Notes under the pieces: generated by a model
Told to the model about the DNA's origin: nothing
The model's input: only the letters and a program-made list of their open reading frames with translations
The model's database searches: none
From: Sepiola atlantica
Lineage: Eukaryota > Mollusca > Cephalopoda > Sepiida > Sepiolidae
Assembly: GCA_963556195.1 (NCBI GenBank)
Contig: OY744544.1
Location: 51,648,325 to 51,712,324 of the forward strand
Direction: 5' to 3'
Length of the DNA stretch: 64,000 bases
In this document: positions 25,270 through 35,473 of the stretch, piece after piece
Position numbering within the stretch: the stretch's first letter is position 1
Layout of the letters: each line of letters begins with the position of its first letter
Program-made: the position numbers and the translations under genes

Positions 25270-26760
25270 CACAGGTAAAATAAAAGGGTTGATTGAAAAC
25301 ATCTGGTTTGACAGGCATGTTTACCAGGATTGGCGTGACTCCATTATGGTCTCCTTGTACAAGGGCAAAGGGAGAAAAGATGAGTGTCTCAATTATCGAG
25401 GCATCTCTCTTTTGAATGGGACGGGAAAGTTATTTTTCAGAATCCTGTTGATAGTCTGAATGCTTACATCTGTCTTTTTATGCTTCCTGAGAGTCAGTGT
25501 GGCTTTAGAAGAAATAGGGCTACCACTGATATGATCTTTACTGCACATTAAATGCAGGAAAATTGTATTGAACATCGTCTAAACCTACATAAGGTCTTTG
25601 TTAATCTGAAGTAATCGTTCGATACAGTTAATCGGGATGCGCTGTTGCAAGTTTGTGTAAGTTAGGCTTCGCTCCTAACTTTGTTAGACTCCTTCGAGAG
25701 CTACACATGTCAACTGCAATCGTTGTCTCTCTGAACCTGTTGCAGTTGACTCTGGTGTTAAGCGGGGTGATATAGCTGCACCCACTTTGTTTTCCCTCTA
25801 TTTTGCTGTGACGTTGTCGTTTGCTTTCACTAACTGTGGCAAGGGGGGTGTCTTCGATTTCGCATATCGGGTCGGCTGTATACCTTACAGCGTTTTAAGA
25901 CTTTGTCAAAGAACCTTCTCCACTGTTTTTCGAGACTTTCTTGATGCAGATGATGTGGATCGCGTAGCTCATTCGCAGGATGATATGCAGGATATCATGG
26001 ATCGTTTCGCATTGGCATGTAGAAGCATGGGCTTCGCAATAAGCCTAGGCCAGACAAAGGTTATGTTTGCTTCAGCCGCTGGCAGCCCGTATCAAGCACC
26101 GGATATATTTGTTGAAGGCAACAGAATGTCTGTGGTGGATCGTTTCACGTATCTGGGTAGTGTTTTCTTAGGAACAGGTGGTTAGATGCTGAGATAGATT
26201 GACGTATTGAACGAGTTGGTGTGTCTTTTGGTCATTTGGAGAAGTGGATGTAAGAACCACGCGATATCAGGCTGGAAACTAAACTCCCTGTGTATGAAGC
26301 CTGTGTGGTATCCATTTTCTCATATGCTTGCGAGACATGGACCACTTACAGAGCGCATATTGCCTAAGCCACTTGCTTAACATCTGTTGGGAGAGCTTTA
26401 CTCCTGACACCGAAGTGTTGAAACGAGCCGCTATTCCTAGCATCGAGTCTCGTATAAGTAAACACAGACTTCGTTGGGCTGGTCATCTTATTTGTCGTAC
26501 TGATTGCACACTCCCAAACAGGTGATTTATAGGGAACTAACTGTGAATACTCGTCCATAGCATTAACCTCGTAAGCGATTCAAAGATTGTTTCAGATACG
26601 ATTTGAAATTGATGTGGGAGTATGGGAGGTGGGTGGCTGCAGATAGCCTAAGGGGGGAAGCGATTTCTGAAGAAAGCAAGCTTTTTGAAAAGAATAAGAT
26701 GTAATACCAGCAGCAGAAGAGAGCAACAAGGAAGAGACAGGCGGTACACCTCTAGCACAT
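25270..26760 (+). pseudogene. 5'-truncated non-LTR retrotransposon (RT domain to C-terminus)
   Basis: The 5' end starts inside the RT region: DWRDSIMVSLYKGKGRKDEC then LNYRGISLL (fingers), SQCGFRRNRATTDMIF, and SFDTVNRDALL (palm). The catalytic box appears as LDADDVD instead of the usual YADD, followed by FALACRSMGFAISLGQTKVM and RFTYLGS (thumb). A C-terminal part (RAAIPSIESRISKHRLRWAGH, 26,430-26,490) is intact in a third frame. At least four frameshifts or stops break it. It belongs to the endonuclease-RT type common in molluscs (RTE/Jockey-like); exact clade uncertain. It follows the LTR element on the same strand. Confidence 0.75.
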
Positions 26761-26885
26761 ATAGCCATTATCGAAACACCTTAGATGCCAAGCGTGAAAC
26801 TTAGTAACTATGTCATATGCAGGTTTGTTGAATCACCAATGAGAGCATGTTTTGCAAAATTATATATAAAATATGTAATTATATG

Positions 26886-26886
26886 C

Positions 26887-26933
<47 letters not shown>
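26886..26933. repeat. (TA)n microsatellite
   Basis: Pure TA run of about 48 bp. Confidence 0.95.
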
Positions 26934-26935
<2 letters not shown>

Positions 26936-27118
26936 GATTTTCACATTAAAGCAACGCGGCAGCCCACAACACAGGAAAGCCACAAACCGGAATCCTAGAC
27001 TCGAGTTTCGCCCTCCTTCGGGCTTGTCAGTAGAACATATCCGAACTCAGGATTCGAAATGCGAATCACTTGCATGCGAGGCGACTACAACGCCACATCA
27101 AAGAAAATCTATTAACAA

Positions 27119-27121
<3 letters not shown>

Positions 27122-27190
<69 letters not shown>
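27122..27190. repeat. (CA)n-(TA)n microsatellite
   Basis: ACACACA then about 65 bp of TA, followed by a GAGAGA/GATA tract to 27,230. Confidence 0.95.
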
Positions 27191-27191
<1 letters not shown>

Positions 27192-27503
27192 TAAGAGAGA
27201 GAGAAGTAGGGGGAGATAGATAGATAGAAAACCGTAACAATTGGCATCTGTTTTTCTTATACTAATCATACAAACTATAATAGCTATGTCTTTGAGGTAT
27301 CAGGGATTCTTTTCTCTGACTGAACTATTAGCAAAATGTTTATGATTTTCCTTTATATGAAAAGACTTAATAACATTTATCTCAAAAACGTACGTACACT
27401 AAACTTTTGTTGATGTCAAATTGTTGGAACTTCTACAGTGAATGAGGAATATGTCATAATTTGTGTATATTTATAATATGTGTGCGTGTGTAAGAGAACG
27501 AGT

Positions 27504-27548
27504 AATCATCTTGATGATGTCTTATAATAAAGACGAAACGTTGATGAA
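27504..27548 (+). ncRNA. Hammerhead-ribozyme-like motif (PLE-type repeat), core mutated
   Basis: Stem I TCATC (27,506-27,510) pairs with GATGA (27,543-27,547). The core reads UUGAUGA (consensus CUGANGA, so C3 is U), then one extra U, stem II GUCUU/AAGAC around AUAAUA, GAAA (27,535-27,538), and a minimal stem III ACGU with U at the cleavage position (27,542). C3 pairs with catalytic G8 in active hammerheads, so this copy is probably weak or dead. Downstream sequence (TTTCCTTTTTCATTT) leads into (TA)n, as at 46,484-46,575. Confidence 0.5.
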
Positions 27549-27590
27549 TATATAAATTACTATCTCTTGGTGTTTCCTTTTTCATTTCCC

Positions 27591-27591
<1 letters not shown>

Positions 27592-27636
<45 letters not shown>
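27592..27636. repeat. (TA)n microsatellite
   Basis: Pure TA run at the end of the hammerhead-bearing repeat. Confidence 0.95.
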
Positions 27637-27639
<3 letters not shown>

Positions 27640-28940
27640 CATTAATAGACAATCTCATAACAAAATATGTCCGTCTTAAAGTTTTCATATTCTATATACA
27701 TAAGATATGAACAATTAAACAGTAGACATATTTTATTAACCTGATACGATTGCAGCTTAATAAAGTTATTATCGAAATATGTTCACGATTGTATGAATAA
27801 CCCTGTTAATATGAATTAATAGCACTACTTGTTACATTACGGCACCAAAAAGTGACATTTGTTACATTCTCAATGAAGATTATCGCCACGAAATATCTCT
27901 TAAACCACGCTTCTCGAAACCGAAACCTCATAAGCGTTTTCAAACTTTTTTAACACATTTCTTTTTAAGCACATTATTTAAAATTCTTTTCTCGTTAAAA
28001 CATCTTTTCCTTCCAAACATTTTTCTCATTAAACACTTTTCTTTAAAACATTGTTCTATTTATACAACGTCTTTTTGAACATTTCCTTTTAAGCATTGTT
28101 CACTTTTTACTATGGTACACTTTTTCTTTCACTCTTTAACACGTAACAGTCTTTCTTTTCACCTTCAAATTAGGACCCGAAAATGTTGAGTTGTACACAA
28201 AAAGTTACCTTATCAGTTCTCTCTTCGTCTACTGGTCGTCGTCGCTACTCTTTGCCGTGGTTCTATTACGTCTCTGGCCAGGATCGATTATGATGGTCTT
28301 TGTTCTGTGGACAAACTTTATTTTCGGCAGGAGACAAAACTCGATGGCAGTTTTTCTTCAGAGAGAAATTCTATTCTTTTATTCGATGTCTTGGTTGTGG
28401 AGGGGGTTCCATCCACTCGTACAATTCCATACTTCACTCATTCATACTTTTTGTTGTGGGGTGCGAAGATGCTGGGGATATTTGTCGAATCTCATTCGAG
28501 GTCCAGACCATACAACGAGCAGCTACATCGTGGTGTGATCGCTGTCACTTCCAAACCGTTCTCTGTTCAAAAACTCTAGTTTTTGATAAATACAAATGAC
28601 GTAACAGACCCTTCATCGAGTCGGCTAATCAGACACGAAATTTACAATCGTACCATATCTGACCTTCTCTGACCCGATATTCCCTGTGTCGGCGCCGAAT
28701 TTGTATCTTTGTTATGGTCTGACAAAAATGATTGACTCATAACAATCCCCTCCAGTGCATGTCAGCTTGGCCCGCACTTATTATCTCAACTGACTCCAAC
28801 CATAATCAATACTAGCTAACTTAATCGTTTCCAAAGATATGGGGCCCTCCATAATATAACATACTTAATATTGAACACTATTATATAAACACAGTAAAGA
28901 TTCTCCGGATGTTTGCCCTGTGGATAAAAACCTTACCTGG
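27640..28940. other. No recognised gene; GC-richer open patch at 28,190-28,600
   Basis: Three overlapping plus-strand frames cover 28,191-28,599 (the 28,307-28,579 one reads like a globular protein with LLFDVLVVEGVPSTRTIPYF). None resembles a family I know. The patch is less AT-rich than its surroundings, so it may be a decayed mobile-element gene. The rest is AT-rich DNA. Confidence 0.3.
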
Positions 28941-28943
28941 AGT

Positions 28944-28966
28944 ACTATATATATATATATATATAG

Positions 28967-29027
<61 letters not shown>

Positions 29028-29042
29028 TATATAGGTACATAT
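28944..29042. repeat. (TA)n microsatellite
   Basis: Two TA runs split by AGGGACA, ending AAATATATATAGGTACA, just upstream of the hammerhead-bearing element. Confidence 0.9.
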
Positions 29043-29074
29043 AAATTGACCTTTACTTTAATCACGTGACAGTT

Positions 29075-29270
29075 TCCGGGGGCCGAGTGAGTATGGCGAT
29101 TGCTTGCAGAAGATTCTCCACTGACTCTCTGAACCAGGTTTGCGCTGTCCGACCGTCAGAAATTGTTACTTTCCTGCACTGATGAGAGCAATATGCTTGA
29201 AACGCTAGCGTCTGTAAATAAGTAATTTAATAGTTATTAATAAAAAATATCATAATAGGTTTTTTTAAGT
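29075..29270 (+). mobile_element. tRNA-like/hammerhead small repeat (family H), copy 1
   Basis: Aligns by eye to the 58,966-59,130 copy: CAGGTTTGCGCTGTCCGACCGTC (B-box region and its flank) corresponds to GAGTTCGCGCCCGCTGACCGTC there. The stretch after the ribozyme (GTCTGTA..AATAGTTATT..ATATCAT) matches the same part of that copy. The tRNA-like B box is decayed here, but the ribozyme is the best preserved of the family. Confidence 0.65.
29175..29216 (+). ncRNA. Hammerhead ribozyme (type I), apparently intact core
   Basis: Stem I UGCA (29,175-29,178) pairs with UGUA (29,213-29,216). Core CUGAUGA is at 29,179-29,185. Stem II is GAGC/GCUU around AAUAU (29,186-29,198). G12-A13-A14 is at 29,199-29,201. 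Stem III ACGC/GCGU (29,202-29,211) closes on UA. Cleavage would follow C at 29,212 (GUC site). All invariant core positions are present. The weak points are the short stem I with one G-U pair and a G-U closing pair in stem II. Confidence 0.75.
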
Positions 29271-29274
29271 AATT

Positions 29275-31080
29275 AAAAGTCAAGCACTCTCGGGGATGTT
29301 AAAAAATAGACAGCTCTAAACGGAAATTCCGAAAGCGGTCATCGAATACTTCGAACTAGTCTTGCCTTCCCCGCAAAAATGTGATACCTATGATATGATC
29401 GAAATAGGATAGTTTAAAGGTTAAAGAGACGTACGTCTTCCGGAAAATTATAAATATAAATACATTTTTAGTTTTTACTATAGATTCTCTCATTTTTATT
29501 TTCATATGGAAGACACGCATAGACACTATATTTATATGTATAAACAAATAGATATGAATAAAATTATGTAAACATTAGAAACAGTCTACGCGAATCAACC
29601 AATGTTTCGATGTTAACACATCTCGTCGGAACTGCAGGGTGAGTTGAAAAAATAAAATTGTTCAGAAAAAAACAGACAGAATACAATTAGCAAGTCGAAT
29701 ATTAACTTCATTAAATTAATTTATCTTACGAGTAAACAACCACTTCCACCTACCTAACCACATTTAACGGCAAAGAGGTTAGTGTCAAAAGTTGACCGAA
29801 TGATTGAACAATACTCAGCGGTTCTGATTCGTCGTATCAACTCAATTCATGAAGATTGTCAATGTTTGGGCAATACTGTTTAATAGTTTCGCGTCCTTAG
29901 TATTTGAAGGGGAAACATCTTTATATGTTAACGAAATGAAAATCATACAAATAAGGAAAAATGTCAATTAAAAAAACTCAAACCTTCATGTTAGTCAGAC
30001 GTAATAAGTTAGTTTACTTAATAAGAACGTCAGATGTTAGATTGGCATTTCTAGCAGAAATAATTATTTTCAGGTCGATATTAAAATTGAAATCAATCGA
30101 TAAATTATGATCACGAATTAAAGAATACCTTTAAAAATAAGACAACGCATTCGGTGATCGAACACTAATTATTTTGATGATTTCTAATTAAATTATCATC
30201 GTTGAAGTAAAATATTAAAAGATAATTGAATAATTACAACAAGATGTTCCTCACTGGAATCGTTAGTAATAATTCGTAATCCCGAGCTGAAAAATATCTA
30301 GAGAATACACATGCAACTTTATTTGATTTATCTCCATGTAGCTTCTAAAAAAGGATGCAAACAGTGTTTTGGGAGTGATATTGTTTTAAAAACACGTGGC
30401 GCAAGGTTTAAAGACATTGATTAACAATTACTTAGTTTTACTAGTTTTCTGCAGGTTTAAGTTGTAATCAGTACTACAGACGATAATAACTAAGCAAGAT
30501 GTAAAAACATTTAACATATTCTACACGGTCATCGCTGACGGAATAAGAATAAACCACCCCCTGAATTAAATAACTAGTTCTGTTCGAAAATCCGTAAAGA
30601 TGTCCGAGTTCGATATAAAGATTCCAAAGTGTGATAACATGCACCGGGTGAAGGTCGGAGAACTATCGACTGAAACGTTGTGAAAGTAACAATAAAAATA
30701 ATTCAAATTCCGAAACATAAAATGTACAGCAATTTAATCTGTTTAATATCATTTAGTATGAATGTGGGGACTACGATAGAAGGGCTTGGAAGTTCTAAGT
30801 TTGGCAGAAACACGTCTACTATTAGTGTGAGAAATTCAGGGATAATAGACGAGAGTGTTCTATGATAGCACGTACCCTGCGGAAGCATTTCAAATGTCCC
30901 AGTGGGGCCTAGTGTCGAGGGCTAATCTACTCAGCCTTGAGAAATAAGAAGGAAAAAAACCTTATTTTTGAACCTGTACCTATTCTTTAGAATAAAACTA
31001 ACATTTTTAGATAAAGACCGCCGAACTCTTACATAAATTGTTGTACAGCATCATAAAAGTACATTTGGCAACATAACTGC
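29275..31080. other. AT-rich DNA, one half-copy of MITE family A
   Basis: No gene recognised. The segment at 30,570-30,712 resembles the right half of MITE family A (GTCCGAGTTCGATATAAAGA, AAGGTCGGAGAAC, GAAACGTTGTGAAAGTAAC, then AATTCAAAT). Confidence 0.4.
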
Positions 31081-31084
31081 TGGG

Positions 31085-32190
31085 AGTCCAACATTCAAAC
31101 TCCTGTTCCTAACATTTACAATAACACAATCCTCAATCTCCTCTCACCACTTTGACATGACTGACTACCTCCCACTCTACCGTAAAGACTCTGACAAACA
31201 TATGCACGGGCTAAGAGTTTATGTTCGGAACACCCTATCCCTGACTAGAAAACATAGGTTAGAATCAGATTACCAAGACTACATGTGCTTTAGATTGACT
31301 ATACATCACAGCGTCAGTTACTTATATTTCTTATACCGTTCCCCGTCGACCCAGGACTGTACTCTGCTAAACTCTGTCTCTGAAAGCATTGATAGAGCAC
31401 TCTTAATTGACTTGAATGCCCAGATACATGTATTTGGGGATTTTAATGCCAATCAACGCGACTGGTTGGGATTCTCCAGCCTTACTGACGCAGCCGGCAA
31501 CTCTACGTATATTTCCTCTTTAGACTGTCGATTTTCCGACCCGTATCCCCGATCGAGTAGACCGACAAGCCTCACTTCTAGACCTTTTCTTGACCTCAAT
31601 GCCCGAGGCTTGTGTGACGAAAGCTCATAGCCCACTCGGGAATGCTGATCACATTGTGCTAATGATACATATCACCCTAAAAAGTCGTCCAAAAGCTGAT
31701 GAACCGTTACTCAAAACAACAATATACTACAAGCAGGCTGATTTCAAGTCAATCAGAGATCACATCAGTGACGGCCCATGGAGGGAAACCTTCTCACTCC
31801 CTGCCGACCAGTGTGCAAACGAATTAACTGAATGGGTCAAAGCAGGCATCGAAGCCTATGCCCGAATGCGAACATTCTTTAGCAAGCGCGACTCTCCCCA
31901 ATGGTTCACCTCGGAATGTGCAGCTGCCATTTCTAAGAGGCAACAAGCATTCCGTAAATTTGGCCGCCATAAGTCAGCTACTAATGGACATACATTTATA
32001 GAGTCAAGACATAAATTCAAGACCGTGATAGGTGAAGCGAAGAGAAGGTATAATGAGTTAACAAAAAAACGCATCCAGTCACAGAAACTAGGTGCTCGTG
32101 ATTTCTGGAAAATCTACAATAGTGTAGTGAATAATGGTCAATCAATATTAAATAATACCATGAATAATAAATTCAAACTAAAAATTAAAT
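31085..32190 (+). pseudogene. Non-LTR retrotransposon relic: endonuclease domain, RT missing
   Basis: The frame from 31,157 encodes an AP-type endonuclease: DSDKHMHGLRVYVRNTL, LYFLYRSPSTQDCTLL and VFGDFNANQRDWLG, the last holding the GDFN catalytic motif. A one-base shift near 31,574 moves the frame; it continues with SPLGNADHIV (the conserved SDH-type motif) and then the linker that precedes RT (QWFTSECAAAISKRQQAFRKF, LGARDFWKIYNSV) to about 32,150. The RT domain is absent, so the copy is 3'-truncated, unusual for LINE insertions. It resembles CR1/L2/Jockey-group elements; clade uncertain. Confidence 0.75.
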
Positions 32191-32199
32191 ATCTTTTGT

Positions 32200-32930
32200 C
32201 AAATTGAATGAAAGAAATTTATTTTTTTTACAAATATTATCAGTTCATGTGAACTTAAAATAAAAAAAAAACATTACACAGTAATAATTCTCATTTAATT
32301 ACGGAATCTCGCGAACAAATTGAACCGAATAGGATATATTTGTTTACAAACAAAAAAACATTCGTTTATGACAAAATAATGATTTTGTTTACATTAATAA
32401 AAAATAATCCATGCATGATAGATTCACATTATTCTTTTCAAACAACAATTAAGATAGATTCACATCATTTAATACTTCGTAAAAAATCAAATACATTTCG
32501 TCAAATTAAATTCATAATATATTAATTTTTTACGAATAAATAAGAAAAATTTCATTTTTTTTAATTTACAAACATATTTTAACAAAATATTTTAAGTTGC
32601 GTATTACTTCGTGACACTTAAAATTTGAAAATAATGTTTAAACATTTAAACTGTCGAATAGATGAGTATCTGCTAAGAATTACATGATATCATGAATAAT
32701 AAATTCAAGATGTTAGTTAAATTGAAGCAGAAAAAAATCGAATATATTTCGTAAAATTGAATGAAAGACATTTATTTTTTTAATGGAGAATTAAATAAAA
32801 TGTTTTTGTTATTTTTACACTTACAAACATATTTTAATAAAACATTTTTGTTTGGTGGGCTTATGTGCAGTGGGTTTTAGTCCGCTCACCAAGTCAACAG
32901 CAGAATTAATTTGTTTGCAATATTTTTATA
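32200..32930. other. Very AT-rich DNA with no recognised gene
   Basis: Poly-A/T-rich stretches and small direct repeats (TGAATGAAAG.ATTTATTTTTT occurs near 32,206 and 32,758; ACAAACATATTTTAA near 32,568 and 32,822). Confidence 0.4.
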
Positions 32931-32947
32931 AATAAATATTAAATATA

Positions 32948-32992
32948 CCTAGAGACATCGATGTTTCATGCTAACGTAATCTTCAGTCTAGG
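32948..32992 (-). ncRNA. Hammerhead ribozyme, tandem copy 1
   Basis: On the minus strand, stem I CCUAGA (32,992-32,987) pairs perfectly with UCUAGG (32,953-32,948). Core CUGAAGA is at 32,986-32,980. GAAA is at 32,967-32,964. Stem III ACAU/AUGU (32,964-32,955) closes on CG, and the cleavage C is at 32,954 (GUC site). Stem II is weak: UUAC GUUA GCAU has only two normal pairs, apparently after a G-to-A change relative to the 59 kb copy, and a U-U at its base. Folding is plausible but cleavage may be slow. Confidence 0.7.
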
Positions 32993-33297
32993 AAATAATT
33001 CGCAACGGTCGGTGGGCGCGAACCCCGAACACAAATCGCCACTGATTCGTAGTCGGAGATCTTACCCGCAGGCCATTGCCAACCAGTTAGTATATAGAGA
33101 GGAATTTTAACTGTAAATAGCGGAATTCGGCTACTACTATTCACCAAGCAGCTAAGAGTGATCTACGAAACGTCGGACCATGCATATAGCTATTTGTACT
33201 GCTTGTTATTAAAGCTCCTCGAAAAGTGCCCAGCCTCCGTGGGAGGGGGCTGATAAACAATAATATTTTTATAAATTAATATTAAATATTTAAAATA

Positions 33298-33342
33298 CCT
33301 AGAGACATCGATGTTTCATGCTAACGTAATCTTCAGTCTAGG
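33298..33342 (-). ncRNA. Hammerhead ribozyme, tandem copy 2
   Basis: Identical to the copy at 32,948-32,992 at every ribozyme position: stem I CCUAGA/UCUAGG, core CUGAAGA, GAAA, stem III ACAU/AUGU and a GUC site with cleavage after 33,304 on the minus strand. Its offset of exactly 350 bp defines the monomer. Confidence 0.7.
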
Positions 33343-33414
33343 AACTAATTCTCAACGGTCGGTGGGCGCGAACCCCGAACACAAATCGCCACTGATTCGT
33401 AGTCAAAGATCTTA

Positions 33415-33418
<4 letters not shown>

Positions 33419-33471
<53 letters not shown>
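33419..33471. repeat. (TA)n microsatellite
   Basis: Pure TA run that truncates the second family H unit. Confidence 0.95.
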
Positions 33472-33475
<4 letters not shown>

Positions 33476-33651
33476 CACACACAAAAAAGCTGACAAGATA
33501 CTCGACAGAAATATCTAAAATTGGTAAAAACATTGATTCCATTTGCGCCGAACTTACACAGAACTTCTCAGTCATCTGTCCATTGTGGGCATGTGCGCTT
33601 TATCAAAATTAATCACGACGTAGAAGTGACCTATTGTCCTATAGATTTTTT

Positions 33652-33722
33652 TCTGCGTTGGTAGCATAACGGCTTCAGATTTAGAACACCGACTAGAAGG
33701 TCGAGCGTTAGACTCCAACTGA
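33652..33722 (+). repeat. tRNA-like sequence
   Basis: GCGTTGGTAGCATAACGG resembles a D-arm/A box, followed by TTCAGATTTAGAACACCGA and AGAAGGTCGAGCGTTAGACTCC, close to the anticodon arm and variable/T arm of cephalopod tRNA-like SINE heads. The T-loop lacks the TTCGA word, so this is a degraded SINE head or tRNA pseudogene. Confidence 0.4.
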
Positions 33723-34032
33723 GTTTTAATAATTTTCTTTTAACGATAACTTACATATACATCGAAGGGGGACAAATATAGAAGTGGTACTTTTAACAGA
33801 AATATATCATACTTTTGCCCCGGGATATGGGAAAAGGAGGAGTGGGGAATGAGGCGACACCGGAAGAGACAGCTTTTGCCCAAGGCAACAGGGGGAAGGG
33901 GTATTAGGGAAAGAAAACGGTAAGATGTAGCGACCAAGGAAAGGAAAGCCCCAGACAACGCCGGGTAGCCCTTACTAAAACATCACATTTTCACAGTGTG
34001 TGTCTGTGCTTGATATCATCAAGTTCTGCGTT

Positions 34033-34037
<5 letters not shown>

Positions 34038-34083
<46 letters not shown>
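34038..34083. repeat. (TA)n microsatellite
   Basis: Pure TA run of about 46 bp. Confidence 0.95.
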
Positions 34084-34086
<3 letters not shown>

Positions 34087-34359
34087 CTTTTAACACAATT
34101 ACTTATCCTCAAAAGAAACAATACACATTAAAATAAAAATTACCCATTTAAATATAAATTTGTTTGGTTTTTATTTATTATATTCTTCCTTGAAAGTAGT
34201 GGACAAACTGTTTAAATAAATGTTGTCCAATATATTTTGCAATAGCGTGATACTTTTTTCACAGAAATATGTTAAGCACACTTTTACACTACTGTTTTGT
34301 TGTTCATGCCTCGGTTTATAATCTGAAACAAACTCGGGAGCAATTAATTATTACTGCAG

Positions 34360-34705
34360 TAGGACACATGTTATATGCTGTATAAAACACTTCTCAGTTC
34401 ACTAGATGCAGCAGGTGTGTGCATTAATGCAGTAGAACACTTGGAACGTAGTAAATGCTGCATTCGGATGTACCCAATACCTTAGATAGAACAGGTGTGT
34501 GTTATAATATAGTTTGACTCTTAGTATAGTTATGTTGAATCTAACAATGCACAATATTCTAGATGGACCATGTGTGTAATTTACTGATGGATATTTTCTG
34601 AATCTGCAACTGTTTAATATGTTAGATAGACCAATGTAACACTTGGTAAGTTGTATTTGCTTAATCTGTCGCCGCTCATTAGCTACAATACAACAGCTTT
34701 TTGTC
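34360..34705. repeat. Degenerate ~80-bp minisatellite, about four units
   Basis: The word TTAGATAGAACAGGTGTGTG and its variants recur at 34,402, 34,483, 34,559 and 34,622, each followed by an AT-rich stretch with AACACTT/GACTCTTAG and TGCTGAATC-like words. Units are 63-81 bp and about 60-70% alike by eye. Confidence 0.55.
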
Positions 34706-34744
34706 AATTCAGTGCTATACCTTTAACACTAAATGCTCTTTGGA

Positions 34745-34900
34745 TTTCCCACAGTATTACCTTTGGGGAAGGGTGCAATAGAAAAAGATTAAGACATGCA
34801 AAGAGCTATATGTTTTGCTAGAAATATGTCACACTATGTAATAGCTTCTATTTTGTTTATTTCATGGTCCAGGGGAACGCCGGGTACACTTGCTAGTATA
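34745..34900 (+). mobile_element. Possible Helitron-like 3' end
   Basis: The segment ends GGAACGCCGGGTACACTTGCTAGT (34,874-34,897), a GC-rich short inverted word a few bases before CTAG-T. This is the arrangement at Helitron 3' ends. A diverged match, ACAACGCCGGGTAGCCCTTACTAA, lies at 33,955-33,979. No Rep/helicase coding and no 5' TC end were identified. Confidence 0.3.
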
Positions 34901-34945
34901 TAATCATATGAACTTTCACGACATTGTGCGTGTTTCTATTCAACC

Positions 34946-34970
34946 ATTTATTTATTTATTTATTTATTTA
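34946..34970. repeat. (TTTA)n microsatellite
   Basis: About six TTTA units. Confidence 0.9.
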
Positions 34971-34974
34971 ACGA

Positions 34975-35408
34975 TATCTCTCACTTAAATTGTTCATATA
35001 TTCGAAATATTAAATACGATTATTTATTTTGACATTTAAAAAAACCTTCAACTGAAACTAATTAAATATTGACTGCACGTTTTATTTTCTCATATTCTTA
35101 TATATTTTTGGTGTCATATGTCTGTAACTTTTATCAATGTTTATTCAGCTTCATCATAATCATGTTGTTTTCTAAACATTTAATGAATTATTTGAATTTT
35201 TAGAAATTCATGTGACATATTTTGGAATTGTTCCGTTTTGAAACTTTTGTATTATTTCACATTTGATCCATGTTTCTTTGTTAAATATCTGTTCTCTATT
35301 TGTAATTTGTCTGTTTCATACACACTTGCTGACATTCCATCTCACTTGAATCCCATTTTACAGTCGACATATTTGATTTTGTCTTGACTGTGTAAATACG
35401 CTGCTGCA

Positions 35409-35473
<65 letters not shown>

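Larger units (their letters stand above)
32932..33420 (-). mobile_element. Tandem retrozyme-like element (family H), 350-bp period
   Basis: Two near-identical segments, 32,932-33,072 and 33,270-33,420, repeat with the ribozyme landmarks exactly 350 bp apart. On the minus strand each has a tRNA-like part with a B-box-like GGTTCGCGCCC, then GACCGTTG, then a hammerhead ribozyme. The spacer (33,075-33,265) holds a TTTAATAACAAGCAGTAC word (minus strand) also found at 58,853 and 59,161. Tandem partial dimers of a short non-coding unit bounded by hammerheads are the hallmark of retrozymes and PLE terminal repeats. The array ends in (TA)n at 33,419. Confidence 0.7.

Noticed and set aside
33155..33180. 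Plus-strand CTAAGAGTGATCTACGAAACGTC as another hammerhead between the tandem units
   Set aside because: CUGANGA is mutated at two or more positions and stem II does not pair convincingly.
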